The notes beneath the pieces are model-generated. The model worked only from the letters and a program-made list of their open reading frames with translations, did not search any database and was not told the origin of the DNA. Both the position numbers and the translations under genes were made by a program. DNA of 64,000 nt from Sphingomonas paucimobilis NBRC 13935 (lineage in GTDB: Bacteria > Pseudomonadota > Alphaproteobacteria > Sphingomonadales > Sphingomonadaceae), in assembly GCF_000739895.2 (NCBI RefSeq), contig NZ_BBJS01000023.1, positions 1-64,000 on the forward strand, read 5' to 3'. How positions within the stretch are numbered: position 1 is the first letter of the stretch; the number at the start of each line of letters is the position of its first letter. Positions 43,688 through 53,489 of the stretch are shown here, one piece after another.

Positions 43688-45787
43688 GTGCTCCGCCAAT
43701 ATGAACTCGTCGACCGCGTGCTCGACTATGACCCCCAGGCCGATGAGGCGCTGCTGAACCGCGCCTATGTCTTCTCGATGAAGGCGCATGGCAGCCAGAA
43801 GCGTGCCTCGGGCGATCCCTATTTCAGCCATCCGATCGAGGTGGCCGGCATCCTGACCGACCTGCATCTGGATGACGAGACGATCGCCACCGCCATCCTG
43901 CACGACACGATCGAGGATACGGTCGCCACCTATGACGAGATCGAGCGGCTGTTCGGTCCCAATGTCGCGCGGCTGGTCGATGGCGTCACCAAGCTGTCCA
44001 AGATCGAGGCGCAGACCGAAAGCGAGCGCGCCGCCGAGAATCTGCGCAAATTTCTGCTCGCCATGTCGGACGATATCCGCGTCCTGCTGGTGAAGCTGGC
44101 GGATCGCCTCCACAATATGCGGACTCTCCATCACATCGCGAAGCCGGAAAAGCGCCGCCGCATCGCGAAGGAGACGATGGACATCTATGCCCCGCTCGCC
44201 GAGCGGATCGGCATGTACGAGTTCATGAAGGAGATGCAGATGCTCGCCTTCCAGCAACTCGAACCCGAGGCGTATGAATCGATCACGCTCCGCCTCGCCC
44301 AGATGAAGGAAGGCGGCGGCGATCGGATCACGCGGATCGCCTCGGGCTTGAAACTCCTGATGTCGCGCGGCGGTGTAGAGGCACAGGTCACGGGGCGCGA
44401 GAAGTCCGCCTTCTCGATCTTCCGCAAGATGAACGAGCGGCACATCAGCTTCGAGCAGTTGTCCGACGTCATGGCCTTCCGCGCGATCGTGCCCACGGAA
44501 GAGGATTGCTACCGCGCGCTGGGCCTGATCCATCGTCGCTGGCCGATGGTGCCGGGGCGGTTCAAGGATTATATCTCGACGCCCAAGCGCAACGGATACC
44601 GCTCGCTGCACACCAGCGTGATCCATGCCGACAATGCGCGGATCGAGATCCAGATTCGCACCGCCGAAATGCATGCCGAGGCCGATTTCGGCCTGGCGGC
44701 GCACTGGACCTACAAGCAGGCGACGCGCCACGACGCACAGGTGAGCTGGATTCGTGACCTCGTCGAAATCCTCGATACGGCGGGCAGCCCGGAAGAGCTG
44801 ATCGAACATACGAAGATGGCGATGTATCAGGATCGCATCTTCGCCTTCACGCCGAAGGGCGAGCTGATCCAGTTGCCCAAGGGCGCCACGCCGATCGACT
44901 TCGCCTATGCCGTGCATACCGATCTGGGCGACCAGGCGGTGGGGGCCAAGCTGAACGGTCGCGTCGTGCCGCTGTCGACGGTCATCTCGAACGGCGACCA
45001 GGTGCAGATTTTGCGCTCGGCCGGACAGACGCCGCAGGCCAATTGGCTGAACCTCGCCATCACCGGCAAGGCGCTGGCCGCCATTCGCCGCCACTTGCGC
45101 CATGCCGAACGCGCCGAGCAGGTGACGCTGGGGGCCAAGCTCTATGACGATATCGTCCGGCGCTTGCCCGCGCAGATCGGCCCCGACGCGCTGACTCATG
45201 CACTGCAGCGTCTGAAGATGCCCGACGAGGCGCATCTGATGATCGCGATCGCCAGGCGAACCGTGTCGGACGCCGCCGTGATGGAGGCGCTGATGCCGGG
45301 TTCGGCGGGCGCCGACGTCGCCGCGCTGCCGCCGCAGTCGAGCGCGATTTCGATCAAGGGGCTGACGCCGGGCGTCGCCTATGACCTCGCGCAATGCTGT
45401 CACCCCGTTCCGGGGGATCGCATCGTCGGTCTGCGCCGCCCGGATGCGGGGATCGAGGTCCATGCGATCCAGTGCCCGGTGCTGACCGACCTTGCCGACC
45501 GGTCGGAAGAGGAGACCGACTGGGTCGATGTCTCCTGGGGCGACGACAGCGAGGGCGCGACCGCGCGCATCTCGGTCATGGTCAAGAACGAGCCCGGCGC
45601 GCTCGGCATCCTGGCGACGATCATCGGCCAGCATAAGGCCAATATCATCAACGTCCGGCTGGATACACGCGACACGCGCTTCCATACCAACCTGATCGAT
45701 GTCGAGGTGCACGACGTCCAGCACCTGATGCGCCTGATCGCGGCCTTGCGCGCCGCCGATGTGGTGAGTTCGGTCGAGCGGGTCTGA
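43688..45787 (+). CDS. rsh: Bifunctional (p)ppGpp synthetase/hydrolase (Rel/SpoT)
   Basis: Controls the alarmone ppGpp in the stringent response. It is 699 residues from GTG 43688. The hydrolase domain has AHGSQKRASGDPYFSHPIEV and H72-D73 in LHDTIEDT. The synthetase domain has YISTPKRNGYRSLHTSVI. TGS is near 385-445 (FAFTPKGELIQLPKGATPID) and a C-terminal ACT domain near 625-697. Intact motifs in both catalytic domains suggest both activities. ATG 43649 in frame is possible, but its residues are not family-like. No clear Shine-Dalgarno precedes either start. Confidence 0.94.
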   Translation: MLRQYELVDRVLDYDPQADEALLNRAYVFSMKAHGSQKRASGDPYFSHPIEVAGILTDLHLDDETIATAILHDTIEDTVATYDEIERLFGPNVARLVDGVTKLSKIEAQTESERAAENLRKFLLAMSDDIRVLLVKLADRLHNMRTLHHIAKPEKRRRIAKETMDIYAPLAERIGMYEFMKEMQMLAFQQLEPEAYESITLRLAQMKEGGGDRITRIASGLKLLMSRGGVEAQVTGREKSAFSIFRKMNERHISFEQLSDVMAFRAIVPTEEDCYRALGLIHRRWPMVPGRFKDYISTPKRNGYRSLHTSVIHADNARIEIQIRTAEMHAEADFGLAAHWTYKQATRHDAQVSWIRDLVEILDTAGSPEELIEHTKMAMYQDRIFAFTPKGELIQLPKGATPIDFAYAVHTDLGDQAVGAKLNGRVVPLSTVISNGDQVQILRSAGQTPQANWLNLAITGKALAAIRRHLRHAERAEQVTLGAKLYDDIVRRLPAQIGPDALTHALQRLKMPDEAHLMIAIARRTVSDAAVMEALMPGSAGADVAALPPQSSAISIKGLTPGVAYDLAQCCHPVPGDRIVGLRRPDAGIEVHAIQCPVLTDLADRSEEETDWVDVSWGDDSEGATARISVMVKNEPGALGILATIIGQHKANIINVRLDTRDTRFHTNLIDVEVHDVQHLMRLIAALRAADVVSSVERV

Positions 45788-45788
45788 A

Positions 45789-45808
45789 GTTCGCGCGGAG
45801 ACGCGAAC
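45789..45808 (+). terminator. Hairpin after the Rel/SpoT gene
   Basis: GTTCGCG (45789-45795) pairs with CGCGAAC (45802-45808), followed by the T-rich AAACTCTTCTTTG. The remaining gap to 46051 (about 240 bases) shows nothing I can identify. Confidence 0.5.
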
Positions 45809-46051
45809 AAACTCTTCTTTGAGACCGTCGACGGCCGGGTCCAACCGTAACACGCAATCCGAGGCGCGTTGCAGATGCCTCCCCCGCATCGCATGGCGCA
45901 CCATCAGCGGCGAAGAAACTGGGCCCTGGCCTTCGCCGGAGCACAAGGGCAGTTGCGATATCCTGACATCCGGATGACGCCAGCGTAACAAAATACTGGA
46001 ACCCGCAAGGCCCACGCGCTTTGAAAAGCGCAAACAGGGAGCCCGTCACCG

Positions 46052-47476
46052 ATGCGTTTCATCACTGCCGCCGCCATGCTTGCGCTCGTCGCGCCCGTCG
46101 CCACCCCGGCCATCGCGCAGCAGGCGCGGTCGATCTCGGCCTCCGACAAGGCGCAAGGCGCGCAGGCCAATCCGCAGCTCGTGGCGCAATATGGCGGCCG
46201 CTATTCCGGCCCGCAGGCGGCCTTTGTCGAGCGCGTCGGCAAGCGCGTGGCGGTCCAGTCGGGCCTGTCCAACGCACAGGGCGATTTCACCGTGACGACG
46301 CTCAACTCGCCGGTGGAGAACGCCTTCGCCATTCCCGGCGGCTATATCTATGTCACCCGACAACTGCTCGCGCTGATGAATTCGGAGGCGGAGCTTGCCT
46401 CGGTGCTGGGGCATGAAGTCGGCCATGTCGCCGCGCGCCATTCGCAGAGCCGCAACACCCGCTCCACCATCGGCTCTATCCTGGCGGCGGGCGCGGGGTT
46501 GCTGACCGGCAGCAATCTGGCGACCCAGTTGGTCGGCACCGGTGCGCAACTCTACACGCTGAAATATGGCCGCGATCAGGAATATCAGGCCGATGGTCTG
46601 GGCATCCGCTACATGACCGCCGCCGGCTATGACCCCTACGCCTCGGCCGACATGCTCGCCTCGCTGGCCGCGTCGAGCAACCTCGCCGCGCGGACCGCCG
46701 GGCGTGATGCCAATGCCGTGCCCACTTGGGCCTCGACCCATCCCAACAGCGCGGACCGTGTGCGCCGCGCCGCCGCGCTGGCGCAAGCGACCGGCCGTCC
46801 GGAGACGACGCCGGCGCAGGACACCGCTTTCCTGCGGATGCTCGATGGCATGCCCTATGACGATGATCCCAAGGAAGGCATCGTCGATGGCCAGACCTTC
46901 CGCCATCCGGGCCTCAAGCTGAAATTCACCGCGCCCAGCGGCTATCGCATCGCCAATGCCAGCGATGCGGTGAGCATCGTCGGACAGGGCGGCCAAGCCG
47001 AAATGCGGCTGGCGCAAGGCAGCGACCTGGGACAGGCGATCACCCAGCGGTTCGGTCAACTCGGCACCGGCACGCCCACCGGCCAGCTTCAGAACGGCAC
47101 CGCCAACGGCATCCCCTTCGCCTATATCACCACACGCGCCGCCGCCAACCGGCGCGCGGTGGACGCCACCGTGGTCGCCTATCGCTTCCCCTCGGCGATC
47201 TATACCTTCACCCTGGTCACGCCCGCCGGCTCCGGCATCGGGCCGTTCCAGCCGCTGCTCGCTTCGGTCGCGCCGCTCTCGACCGCCGAGGCGAACGCCA
47301 TTCGGGGCAAGAAGATCAGCATCGTGACGGTCCGTCAGGGCGACACGATCGACAGCCTGGCGGCGCGCATGGCCTATCCCGATTACAAGCGTGAGCGGTT
47401 CGTGACGCTCAACGGCCTCGACCCCAATCAACCGCTGACGCCGGGCCGCCTGGTGAAGCTCGTCGTAGGCGGGTGA
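46052..47476 (+). CDS. M48-family periplasmic metalloprotease with C-terminal LysM-like region
   Basis: Zinc protease of the BepA/LoiP class that probably works in outer-membrane protein quality control. It is 474 residues. Signal peptide is about 1-22 (ending PAIAQ). The zinc site is H121-E122-V-G-H125 in SVLGHEVGHVAARHSQ, and the third ligand is in QEYQADGLGIRYM. The C-terminal part (about 425-474, VRQGDTIDSLAARMAYPDYK, then LNGLDPNQPLTPGRLVKLVV) resembles the first half of LysM and may bind peptidoglycan. It is common in sphingomonads. Confidence 0.88.
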   Translation: MRFITAAAMLALVAPVATPAIAQQARSISASDKAQGAQANPQLVAQYGGRYSGPQAAFVERVGKRVAVQSGLSNAQGDFTVTTLNSPVENAFAIPGGYIYVTRQLLALMNSEAELASVLGHEVGHVAARHSQSRNTRSTIGSILAAGAGLLTGSNLATQLVGTGAQLYTLKYGRDQEYQADGLGIRYMTAAGYDPYASADMLASLAASSNLAARTAGRDANAVPTWASTHPNSADRVRRAAALAQATGRPETTPAQDTAFLRMLDGMPYDDDPKEGIVDGQTFRHPGLKLKFTAPSGYRIANASDAVSIVGQGGQAEMRLAQGSDLGQAITQRFGQLGTGTPTGQLQNGTANGIPFAYITTRAAANRRAVDATVVAYRFPSAIYTFTLVTPAGSGIGPFQPLLASVAPLSTAEANAIRGKKISIVTVRQGDTIDSLAARMAYPDYKRERFVTLNGLDPNQPLTPGRLVKLVVGG

Positions 47477-47510
47477 CGGACGCGTCTGACGCCGCTAAAC
47501 CAGCGGCGTC

Positions 47511-48506
47511 ATGAAGCGCCCTGCCCTGTCCGTCGTCGTCCCCTGCTATAACGAAGCCGCCTGTCTGGACGTGCTCCACGCCCGCATTTCGGGCGCGGCG
47601 CGCGCGGCGGTGGGTGAGGATTATGAGATCGTCCTGATCAACGACGGCTCGCGCGACGATAGCTGGCCGGTGATGCAGCGGCTCGCCGCCGCCGACCCGC
47701 ATCTGGTCGCGATCAACCTGTCGCGCAACCACGGGCACCAGCTCGCATTGACCGCCGGGCTGGACCTGTGCGCGGGCGAGCAGATCCTGATCATCGATGC
47801 CGATCTTCAGGACCCGCCCGAACTCCTCACCGAGATGCGCGCGACCATGGCGGCACAGGAGGCGGACGTGGTCTATGCCGTGCGCCGCAAGCGTGCCGGC
47901 GAGACGCTGTTCAAAAAGGCGACGGCGGCCATTTTCTACCGGATGCTCGACCGGCTGACCGATACGCCGATCCCACTCGACACCGGCGATTTCCGACTGA
48001 TGAGCCGCCGCGCCCTCAATGCGCTGCAATCGCTCCCCGAACAAGCGCGCTTCATCCGGGGCATGGTCGCCTGGGTCGGCTTCCGCCAGGTCCCCTTCCC
48101 CTATGACCGCGCCGAGCGTCATGCGGGAGAGACCCATTATCCGCTGGGCAAGATGATCGCGCTCGCCTTCGACGCGGTGACCGGCTTCTCGACCGCCCCC
48201 CTGCGCTGGGCCAGCCATATCGGCCTTGCGCTGACGGCGGCGTCGCTGTTGCTGCTGGTCTATATCGCGATCGGCTGGCTGACCGGATCGGCGGTGCAGG
48301 GCTGGACCTCGACCATGCTCGTCACCGTCATCTTGGGCGCGGTGCAGATGTTCGTGCTGGGCATGATCGGCGAATATCTGGGACGCCTCTATATCGAGGC
48401 GAAGCGGCGACCGCTCTATCTGGTCGCCGATGTCGCCGGCCCCGTGCAGGGCCATGCCCGGCTGGGCTATAGCGCGCATGAAGGGGCCGACGCGCGACCG
48501 CGCTGA
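47511..48506 (+). CDS. GT2 polyprenyl-phosphate glycosyltransferase (GtrB/DPM1-like)
   Basis: Transfers a sugar to undecaprenyl phosphate on the cytoplasmic face. It is 331 residues. The GT-A core has LSVVVPCYNEAACLDVLHAR, IVLINDGSRDDSW, NLSRNHGHQLALTAGLD, and IIDADLQDPPELL with the DXD-type metal site. Two C-terminal membrane helices are at about 233-258 and 268-292. The downstream sugar donor or flippase partner is not present. Its 3-prime end abuts the truncated chemoreceptor gene, which reads from the other strand. Confidence 0.92.
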   Translation: MKRPALSVVVPCYNEAACLDVLHARISGAARAAVGEDYEIVLINDGSRDDSWPVMQRLAAADPHLVAINLSRNHGHQLALTAGLDLCAGEQILIIDADLQDPPELLTEMRATMAAQEADVVYAVRRKRAGETLFKKATAAIFYRMLDRLTDTPIPLDTGDFRLMSRRALNALQSLPEQARFIRGMVAWVGFRQVPFPYDRAERHAGETHYPLGKMIALAFDAVTGFSTAPLRWASHIGLALTAASLLLLVYIAIGWLTGSAVQGWTSTMLVTVILGAVQMFVLGMIGEYLGRLYIEAKRRPLYLVADVAGPVQGHARLGYSAHEGADARPR

Positions 48507-48512
48507 TCCGCC

Positions 48513-49385
48513 ATCCATCTCGCCGATCGCGATATTGATCTGTTCGAGCGAGGAGGCCTGTTGCTTGGCGGTGCTGGCCATGCCCGTCATCAGGCCGCTG
48601 ATCTCGTTGATCCGGCCGCTGATCCGCTGCAACGCCTGCCCGGTTTCGACGACCAGCTTGCTGCCGGTGCCGACCTGTTCGGAGCTGGCGGTGATCGCCG
48701 CGGCGCTTTCCTCCAGCGAGGCGGCCTGTTGCTCGGTCCGACGCGACAGATCGTCGGCGGCCGAGCGAATCTCGTCCGTGCCGCTGCGAATGACGCCCGA
48801 GGTCTGCGAGACGCCGCCGATGGTGGTGCACAGCGAGTCCATCGCGGCGTTGAAATCGGTCCGCAGCTCGGCGAAGCGGTCCGGGAAATCCTCGGTGATA
48901 CGGCCGGTCAACTGCCCGGCGGCCAGGCCGCGAATCCGGTCGAGCAGCACCGTCACCGCCTGCCGCTGTTCCAATTCGAGCGCCTTGGAATCATGGATGT
49001 CGACCAGCGAGCCGCTGGCGCGGCGCACCTTGCCCCTGCGGTCCTTGACGACGCCACCGGTCGCCTGAAACCAGCGATAGGCGCCGCTCTTCACCTTCAG
49101 CCGGTAGATCACATTATAGGGAATGCCCGTCTCCACCGTCTTGCCGAACGCGGTGAAGGTCGGCGCGACGTCATCGGGGTGGAGCAGATCCGACCAGGAG
49201 GTCATCAGATTGGGAAAATCCGCCTCCGAGCTATAGCCGCACAGACGGCGAAATTCGGACGACCAGGTCCAGCGTGATTTCGCATGGGCCGCGTCCCCGT
49301 TATGGATCACGGCGTCCCACAAGCCGACCCCCGAATAGTTGGAAAGCGTCGCCAACCATTCCAGCTTGTTTCTGACTCCCAGCAT
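48513..49385 (-). pseudogene. Remnant of a PAS-containing methyl-accepting chemotaxis protein
   Basis: A soluble chemoreceptor gene with an intact start and PAS domain (about 35-135, WTWSSEFRRLCGYSSEADFP, then AYRWFQATGGVVKDRRG). The signalling domain begins normally (DEIRSAADDLSRRTEQQAAS, then LEESAAAIT) but jumps directly to ASSEQVGTGSKLVVETGQAL. The whole hairpin, including the conserved tip that binds CheA and CheW, is missing. Homology stops again at IAIGEMD near 48513, three bases from the GT2 stop region. The frame stays open antisense through the GT2 gene to 47409, so a 658-residue chimera is possible but unlikely to signal. Two deletions are inferred. No sigma28 site was found upstream. 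Confidence 0.75.
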
Positions 49386-49558
49386 TCACTCATCCTAACT
49401 CGGCGCAAAGGTCGACCGGAACGCTAGGCAGAGAGCTTTAACGAGTCGTTGTGGGGCCGAAAGCGGGCTGGACGCCCCAAAGCACAATCACCCCGTTATC
49501 AATCATTTATCGCGCCAGAAATTTTTGGCGGCCCGTGTGATGCTGAGGAGGCAGTGGC

Positions 49559-49589
49559 AAAAAAAGAGGCCCGGATCGCTCCGGGCCTC
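49559..49589 (-). terminator. Rho-independent terminator of pnp
   Basis: On the minus strand GAGGCCCGGA pairs with TCCGGGCCTC around GCGA, followed by seven T. It ends the rpsO-pnp unit. The gap to the chemoreceptor start (49386-49558) has no other clear feature. Confidence 0.92.
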
Positions 49590-49615
49590 CCTTTTTCCGG
49601 TCTAGCCGATCGGGA

Positions 49616-51937
49616 TCAGTCGCGATCACCGGTCAGGAAGGCCGGCGCGAACTCCGGCGCGCTGCCCTGTTCGCTGCCTTCGCGACGGGGACGGTCGCCC
49701 CGGTCGCGGCGGGGACCGCCACGGCCTTCGCCACCACGATCGCCGCCATCGCGGCGCGGACCACGACCGCCCTCGCGGTCGCCACGCGGGCCACGGTCAC
49801 CGCGCGGCTCACGCGGTTCGCGCGCCGGACGATTGTCCTCCAGCTCGGCACCGGTTTCCTGGTCGACGACGCGCATCGACAGGCGGACCTTGCCGCGCGG
49901 ATCGATCTCGAGGACCTTGACCTTGACTTCCTGGCCTTCGCTCAGAACGTCCGAGACCTTCTCGACGCGCTCGTTCTTGATCTCCGAGACGTGAACCAGA
50001 CCGTCCTTGCCGCCCATGAAGTTCACGAACGCCCCGAAATCGACCAGGTTGACGACCTTGCCGTTGTAGATCTTGCCGACCTCGGCCTCTTCGACGATGC
50101 CCTTGATCCAGTTCATCGCGGCTTCGATCTGCGCGGAGTCGGACGAGCTGATCTTGATCACGCCCTCGTCGTCGATGTCGACCTTGGCGCCGGTGGTGGC
50201 GACGATCTCGCGGATCACCTTGCCGCCGGTGCCGATCACGTCGCGAATCTTCGACTTGTCGATCGTCATCGTCTCGATGCGCGGGGCATGGGCCGACAGC
50301 TCGGTGCGGGTCTCGCCCAGCGCCTTGTTCATCTCGCCCAGGATGTGCGCACGGCCGTCCTTGGCCTGCGCCAGCGCGGCTTCGAAGATCTCCTTGGTGA
50401 TGCCGGCGATCTTGATGTCCATCTGCATCGTGGTGATGCCTTCGGACGTGCCCGCCACCTTGAAGTCCATGTCGCCCAGATGATCCTCGTCACCCAGGAT
50501 GTCGGACAGGATCGCATAATCCTTGCCCTCCAGGATCAGGCCCATGGCGATGCCCGAAACGGGGCGCTTCAGCGGAACGCCCGCATCCATCAGCGACAGC
50601 GAGCCGCCGCAGACGGTGGCCATCGACGACGAGCCGTTCGACTCGGTGATGTCGCTGGTCACGCGGATGGTGTAGGGGAATTCCTCCTTCGACGGCAGCA
50701 CGGGGTGCAGCGCACGCCATGCCAGCTTGCCATGGCCAATCTCGCGACGGCCCGGCGCGCCGAAGCGGCCCACTTCGCCGACCGAATAGGGCGGGAAGTT
50801 ATAGTGCAGCATGAAGTGTTGATACGACAGGCCGTTCAGACCGTCGATCATCTGCTCGGCATCCTTGGTGCCCAGCGTCGTGGTCGCGATCGTCTGGGTC
50901 TCGCCACGGGTGAACAGCGCCGAGCCGTGCGCGCGCGGCAGGAAGTGGACTTCCGACTCGATCGGGCGGATCTGCGTGGTCGAACGGCCGTCGATACGGC
51001 GACCGTCCTTCAGGATCGCGGTACGGACGATCTCGGCTTCCAGCTTCTTGACGAGCTTGGCGGCGGCCAGCTGCTCCTGCGGGGTGCGGTCGGCCATGGC
51101 GGCCTTCGCCTTGGCGCGGGCCTCGCCCAGCGCGGTCTGGCGCGCCTGCTTGTCGGTCAGCTTGTAGGCCGCCGTGATGTCCTTGCCGACCAGCTTCTTC
51201 AGCTCGGCCTTCACGGCCTTCTGGTCGTCGCCGACGTTCAGTTCCCACGGATCCTTGGCGGCCTGCTCGGCGAGGTCGATGATCGCCTCGATCACCTGCC
51301 CGCTCGCCTTGTGCGCGAACATCACCGCGCCCAGCATCACCTCTTCGGACAGCTCCTTGGCTTCCGATTCGACCATCATCACCGCGTCATGCGTGGCGGC
51401 GACGACCAGGTCGAGTTCGCCCTCGAGCACTTCGCTGTCCGACGGGTTGAGCTGATACTCGCCATTCTTGTAACCGACGCGCGCGGCGCCGATCGGGCCC
51501 ATGAAGGGGACGCCCGAGATGGTCAGCGCCGCCGAGGCCGCGATCATCGCCAGGATGTCGGGCTCATTCTCGCCATCATAGGAGAGAACCTGCGCGATGC
51601 AGTTGATCTCGTTGTAGAAACCTTCGGGGAACAGCGGGCGGATCGGACGGTCGATCAGGCGGCTGATCAGTGTCTCACGCTCGGTTGCGCCGCGTTCGCG
51701 CTTGAAGAAACCGCCGGGGATGCGGCCCGCCGACGAGAATTTTTCCTGATAGTGAACGGTGAGCGGGAAGAAATCCTGCCCTTCCTTCACATTCTTGGCG
51801 GCCGTCACGGCGCACAGCACCACCGTCTCGCCCAGCGTCGCGATCACCGCGCCGTCGGCCTGACGGGCCACCTTGCCGGTTTCGAGGGTCAGCGTCTTGC
51901 CGCCCCACTCGATGGCCACTTTCTTGGTATTGAACAT
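49616..51937 (-). CDS. pnp: Polynucleotide phosphorylase
   Basis: Phosphorolytic 3-prime exoribonuclease of the degradosome. It is 773 residues, somewhat long. Two RNase PH cores are visible ([20 protein letters not shown], and [20 protein letters not shown]), then KH ([20 protein letters not shown]) and S1 ([20 protein letters not shown]). The tail (about 710-760) is a run of Arg/Gly/Asp repeats ([20 protein letters not shown]), which may bind RNA or RNase E. AAGGA lies six bases before the ATG. It follows rpsO, the common arrangement. Confidence 0.98.
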   Translation of the reverse strand: MFNTKKVAIEWGGKTLTLETGKVARQADGAVIATLGETVVLCAVTAAKNVKEGQDFFPLTVHYQEKFSSAGRIPGGFFKRERGATERETLISRLIDRPIRPLFPEGFYNEINCIAQVLSYDGENEPDILAMIAASAALTISGVPFMGPIGAARVGYKNGEYQLNPSDSEVLEGELDLVVAATHDAVMMVESEAKELSEEVMLGAVMFAHKASGQVIEAIIDLAEQAAKDPWELNVGDDQKAVKAELKKLVGKDITAAYKLTDKQARQTALGEARAKAKAAMADRTPQEQLAAAKLVKKLEAEIVRTAILKDGRRIDGRSTTQIRPIESEVHFLPRAHGSALFTRGETQTIATTTLGTKDAEQMIDGLNGLSYQHFMLHYNFPPYSVGEVGRFGAPGRREIGHGKLAWRALHPVLPSKEEFPYTIRVTSDITESNGSSSMATVCGGSLSLMDAGVPLKRPVSGIAMGLILEGKDYAILSDILGDEDHLGDMDFKVAGTSEGITTMQMDIKIAGITKEIFEAALAQAKDGRAHILGEMNKALGETRTELSAHAPRIETMTIDKSKIRDVIGTGGKVIREIVATTGAKVDIDDEGVIKISSSDSAQIEAAMNWIKGIVEEAEVGKIYNGKVVNLVDFGAFVNFMGGKDGLVHVSEIKNERVEKVSDVLSEGQEVKVKVLEIDPRGKVRLSMRVVDQETGAELEDNRPAREPREPRGDRGPRGDREGGRGPRRDGGDRGGEGRGGPRRDRGDRPRREGSEQGSAPEFAPAFLTGDRD

Positions 51938-52038
51938 GGAATATCCTTCACTCCGACGGGCCTATCCCGCCGGGGCCTATGGGTTGAGCCAAAATTGGCT
52001 CTGGAGGTCGGCCGAATTGCCGCCCTTCCGATTGCTCT

Positions 52039-52058
52039 ACCCGGGCTTTGTACCGGGT
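52039..52058 (-). promoter_or_regulatory. Hairpin in the rpsO-pnp spacer
   Basis: ACCCGG and CCGGGT pair within the leader of pnp. In enterics an RNase III-cut hairpin here mediates PNPase autoregulation. Whether this one does so is inference from position only. Confidence 0.3.
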
Positions 52059-52131
52059 TTGATGACATTGAGGCTTTGAGGATGCGCCCTTGCGGCATCC
52101 GGTCGGCCCGGTGCTTCATACACCAGCCGAT

Positions 52132-52167
52132 AAAAAAAGGGCACCCCCTGATGGGAGTGCCCTTTTT
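52132..52167 (-). terminator. Terminator after rpsO
   Basis: On the minus strand GGGCACTCCC pairs with GGGGGTGCCC (wobble included), followed by TTTTTTT. Flanking A and T runs could make it work on both strands. It implies partial read-through or a separate promoter for pnp. Confidence 0.85.
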
Positions 52168-52186
52168 GTGGCTTAGCGTCCCGCTC

Positions 52187-52456
52187 TTACTTGCGGAGGC
52201 CGAGCTTGGCGATCAGCGCCAGATAGCGGTCGCCATCCTTGTGACGCAGATAGTCGAGCAGCGAGCGGCGCTTGTTGACCAGCATCAGCAGACCGCGACG
52301 CGAATGGTTGTCCTTCGCGTGCGTCTTGAAGTGCTCGGTCAGGTTCTGAATACGCTGGGTCAGGATCGCGACCTGGACTTCGGGCGAACCCGTGTCGCCT
52401 TCGGCGCGGGCGTGATCCTTGATGATTTCCTGGCGGCGTTCAGCGGTGATCGACAT
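52187..52456 (-). CDS. rpsO: Ribosomal protein S15
   Basis: Primary 16S rRNA-binding protein of the small subunit. It is 89 residues, the exact family length. Family sequence includes [30 protein letters not shown] [20 protein letters not shown] and [20 protein letters not shown]. It is encoded 12 bases after truB. Confidence 0.98.
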   Translation of the reverse strand: MSITAERRQEIIKDHARAEGDTGSPEVQVAILTQRIQNLTEHFKTHAKDNHSRRGLLMLVNKRRSLLDYLRHKDGDRYLALIAKLGLRK

Positions 52457-52468
52457 CGTGGTCCTTTC

Positions 52469-53479
52469 TTAATCGAGGTTGAAACCGCGAACGACCCGGA
52501 CCTGTGCGTCCAGCGCCTCCACCAGCGCCACCGGAGTATCCCCCAGCATCGCGAAATATTGGCCATCGTCCACGGCAATCCCGGCCAGCACACGCCCCTG
52601 ACGGAGCGCCCCTGCCTGGTCGGGGTCGAGAGCAAGAGCCGGGATGTCGTCCAGCCCCGCCCTCAGCGGCAGGAGTATCTGTTCAAGAGTGCGCGCCTGC
52701 CCCATTTCGTTCAATTTGTCCAGCGATATCGCCGGGGCCAGGGTGAAGGGCCCCGCCTTGATGCGACGGAGCATGGTGACGTGCCCCACGGTGCCGAGCG
52801 CCAGCGCGATGTCGCGGGCGAGCGAGCGGATATAGGTGCCCTTCGAGACATGGGCGGTGAGGGTGATGTCCTGAAGTTCCTCCCCGGCACGGGGAGGGGG
52901 ACCGCCAGCCGCAGGCTGGGGGTGGAGGGGGGCTTCGGCAAGGGACTCGCCCAGTGGCCCTCCCCCTCCACCATTCGCTGACGCGAACGGTCCCCCTCCC
53001 CGTTCCGGGGAGGAGATGAGCGAATGAATCGTCACACGGCGACTCGCGAGAACCACCTCTTCGCCAGCGCGCGCCAGGTCATAGGCGCGCTCGCCGTCGA
53101 TCTTCAGCGCGGAATAGGCGGGCGGCACCTGGTCGATCGGCCCGGTGAAACGCGGCAGCACCGCCTCCAGCGCCTCGCGGGTCGGGCGCACATTGCTCTC
53201 CGCCACCACCTCTCCCTCGGCGTCCAGCGTCGAAGTCTGCACGCCGAAACGGATGGTGAAGTCATACACCTTGTCGCTGTCGAGCATCCGCCCGGCCAGC
53301 TTGGTCGCCTCGCCCACCGCGATCGGCAGTACGCCGGTCGCCAGCGGATCGAGCGTGCCGCCATGGCCGACCTTGATCCCCTTGCCATAGCCGCCCTGGC
53401 GCAGCACGCGCTTGACCGCGCTCACCCCTTGGGTCGAGCCGAGCCCCAGCGGCTTGTCGAGTATGATCCATCCATGCAT
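52469..53479 (-). CDS. truB: TruB, tRNA pseudouridine-55 synthase, with in-frame palindromic insertion
   Basis: Makes pseudouridine 55 in the T loop of tRNAs. It is 336 residues from ATG 53479 (MHGWIILDKPLGLGSTQGVS). Catalytic Asp44 is in GHGGTLDPLATGVLP. VPPAYSALKIDGERAYDLAR and VSKGTYIRSLARDIA are normal. Between TIHSLI and LQDITLTAHVSKG lies a stretch of about 45 residues (156-201) rich in Gly, Pro and Ala, encoded by a 135-bp palindrome. It falls in a loop between strands where other TruB proteins have only a few residues. The frame is preserved, so the enzyme may still work. Confidence 0.93.
   Translation of the reverse strand: MHGWIILDKPLGLGSTQGVSAVKRVLRQGGYGKGIKVGHGGTLDPLATGVLPIAVGEATKLAGRMLDSDKVYDFTIRFGVQTSTLDAEGEVVAESNVRPTREALEAVLPRFTGPIDQVPPAYSALKIDGERAYDLARAGEEVVLASRRVTIHSLISSPERGGGPFASANGGGGGPLGESLAEAPLHPQPAAGGPPPRAGEELQDITLTAHVSKGTYIRSLARDIALALGTVGHVTMLRRIKAGPFTLAPAISLDKLNEMGQARTLEQILLPLRAGLDDIPALALDPDQAGALRQGRVLAGIAVDDGQYFAMLGDTPVALVEALDAQVRVVRGFNLD
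52879..53013. repeat. 135-bp palindromic element inside truB
   Basis: Arms at 52879-52904 and 52988-53013 are complementary over 26 bases with one mismatch. Each arm is itself a small hairpin (CTCCCCGG...CGGGGAG). The inner blocks GGTGGAGGGGG and CCCCCTCCACC also pair. The length equals 45 codons, with no stop in the truB frame. It resembles the element at 28296-28431 in length and layout. Confidence 0.85.
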
Positions 53480-53489
53480 CGCGCAGGCG

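Noticed and set aside
49991..52981. 996-residue plus-strand open frame opposite pnp, rpsO and truB, and similar long antisense frames (877-2712 minus, 32203-34809 plus, 56111-58516 plus)
   Set aside because: They mirror well-identified genes in GC-rich DNA, have no family-like sequence and no matching start signals. Codon-position bias explains them.
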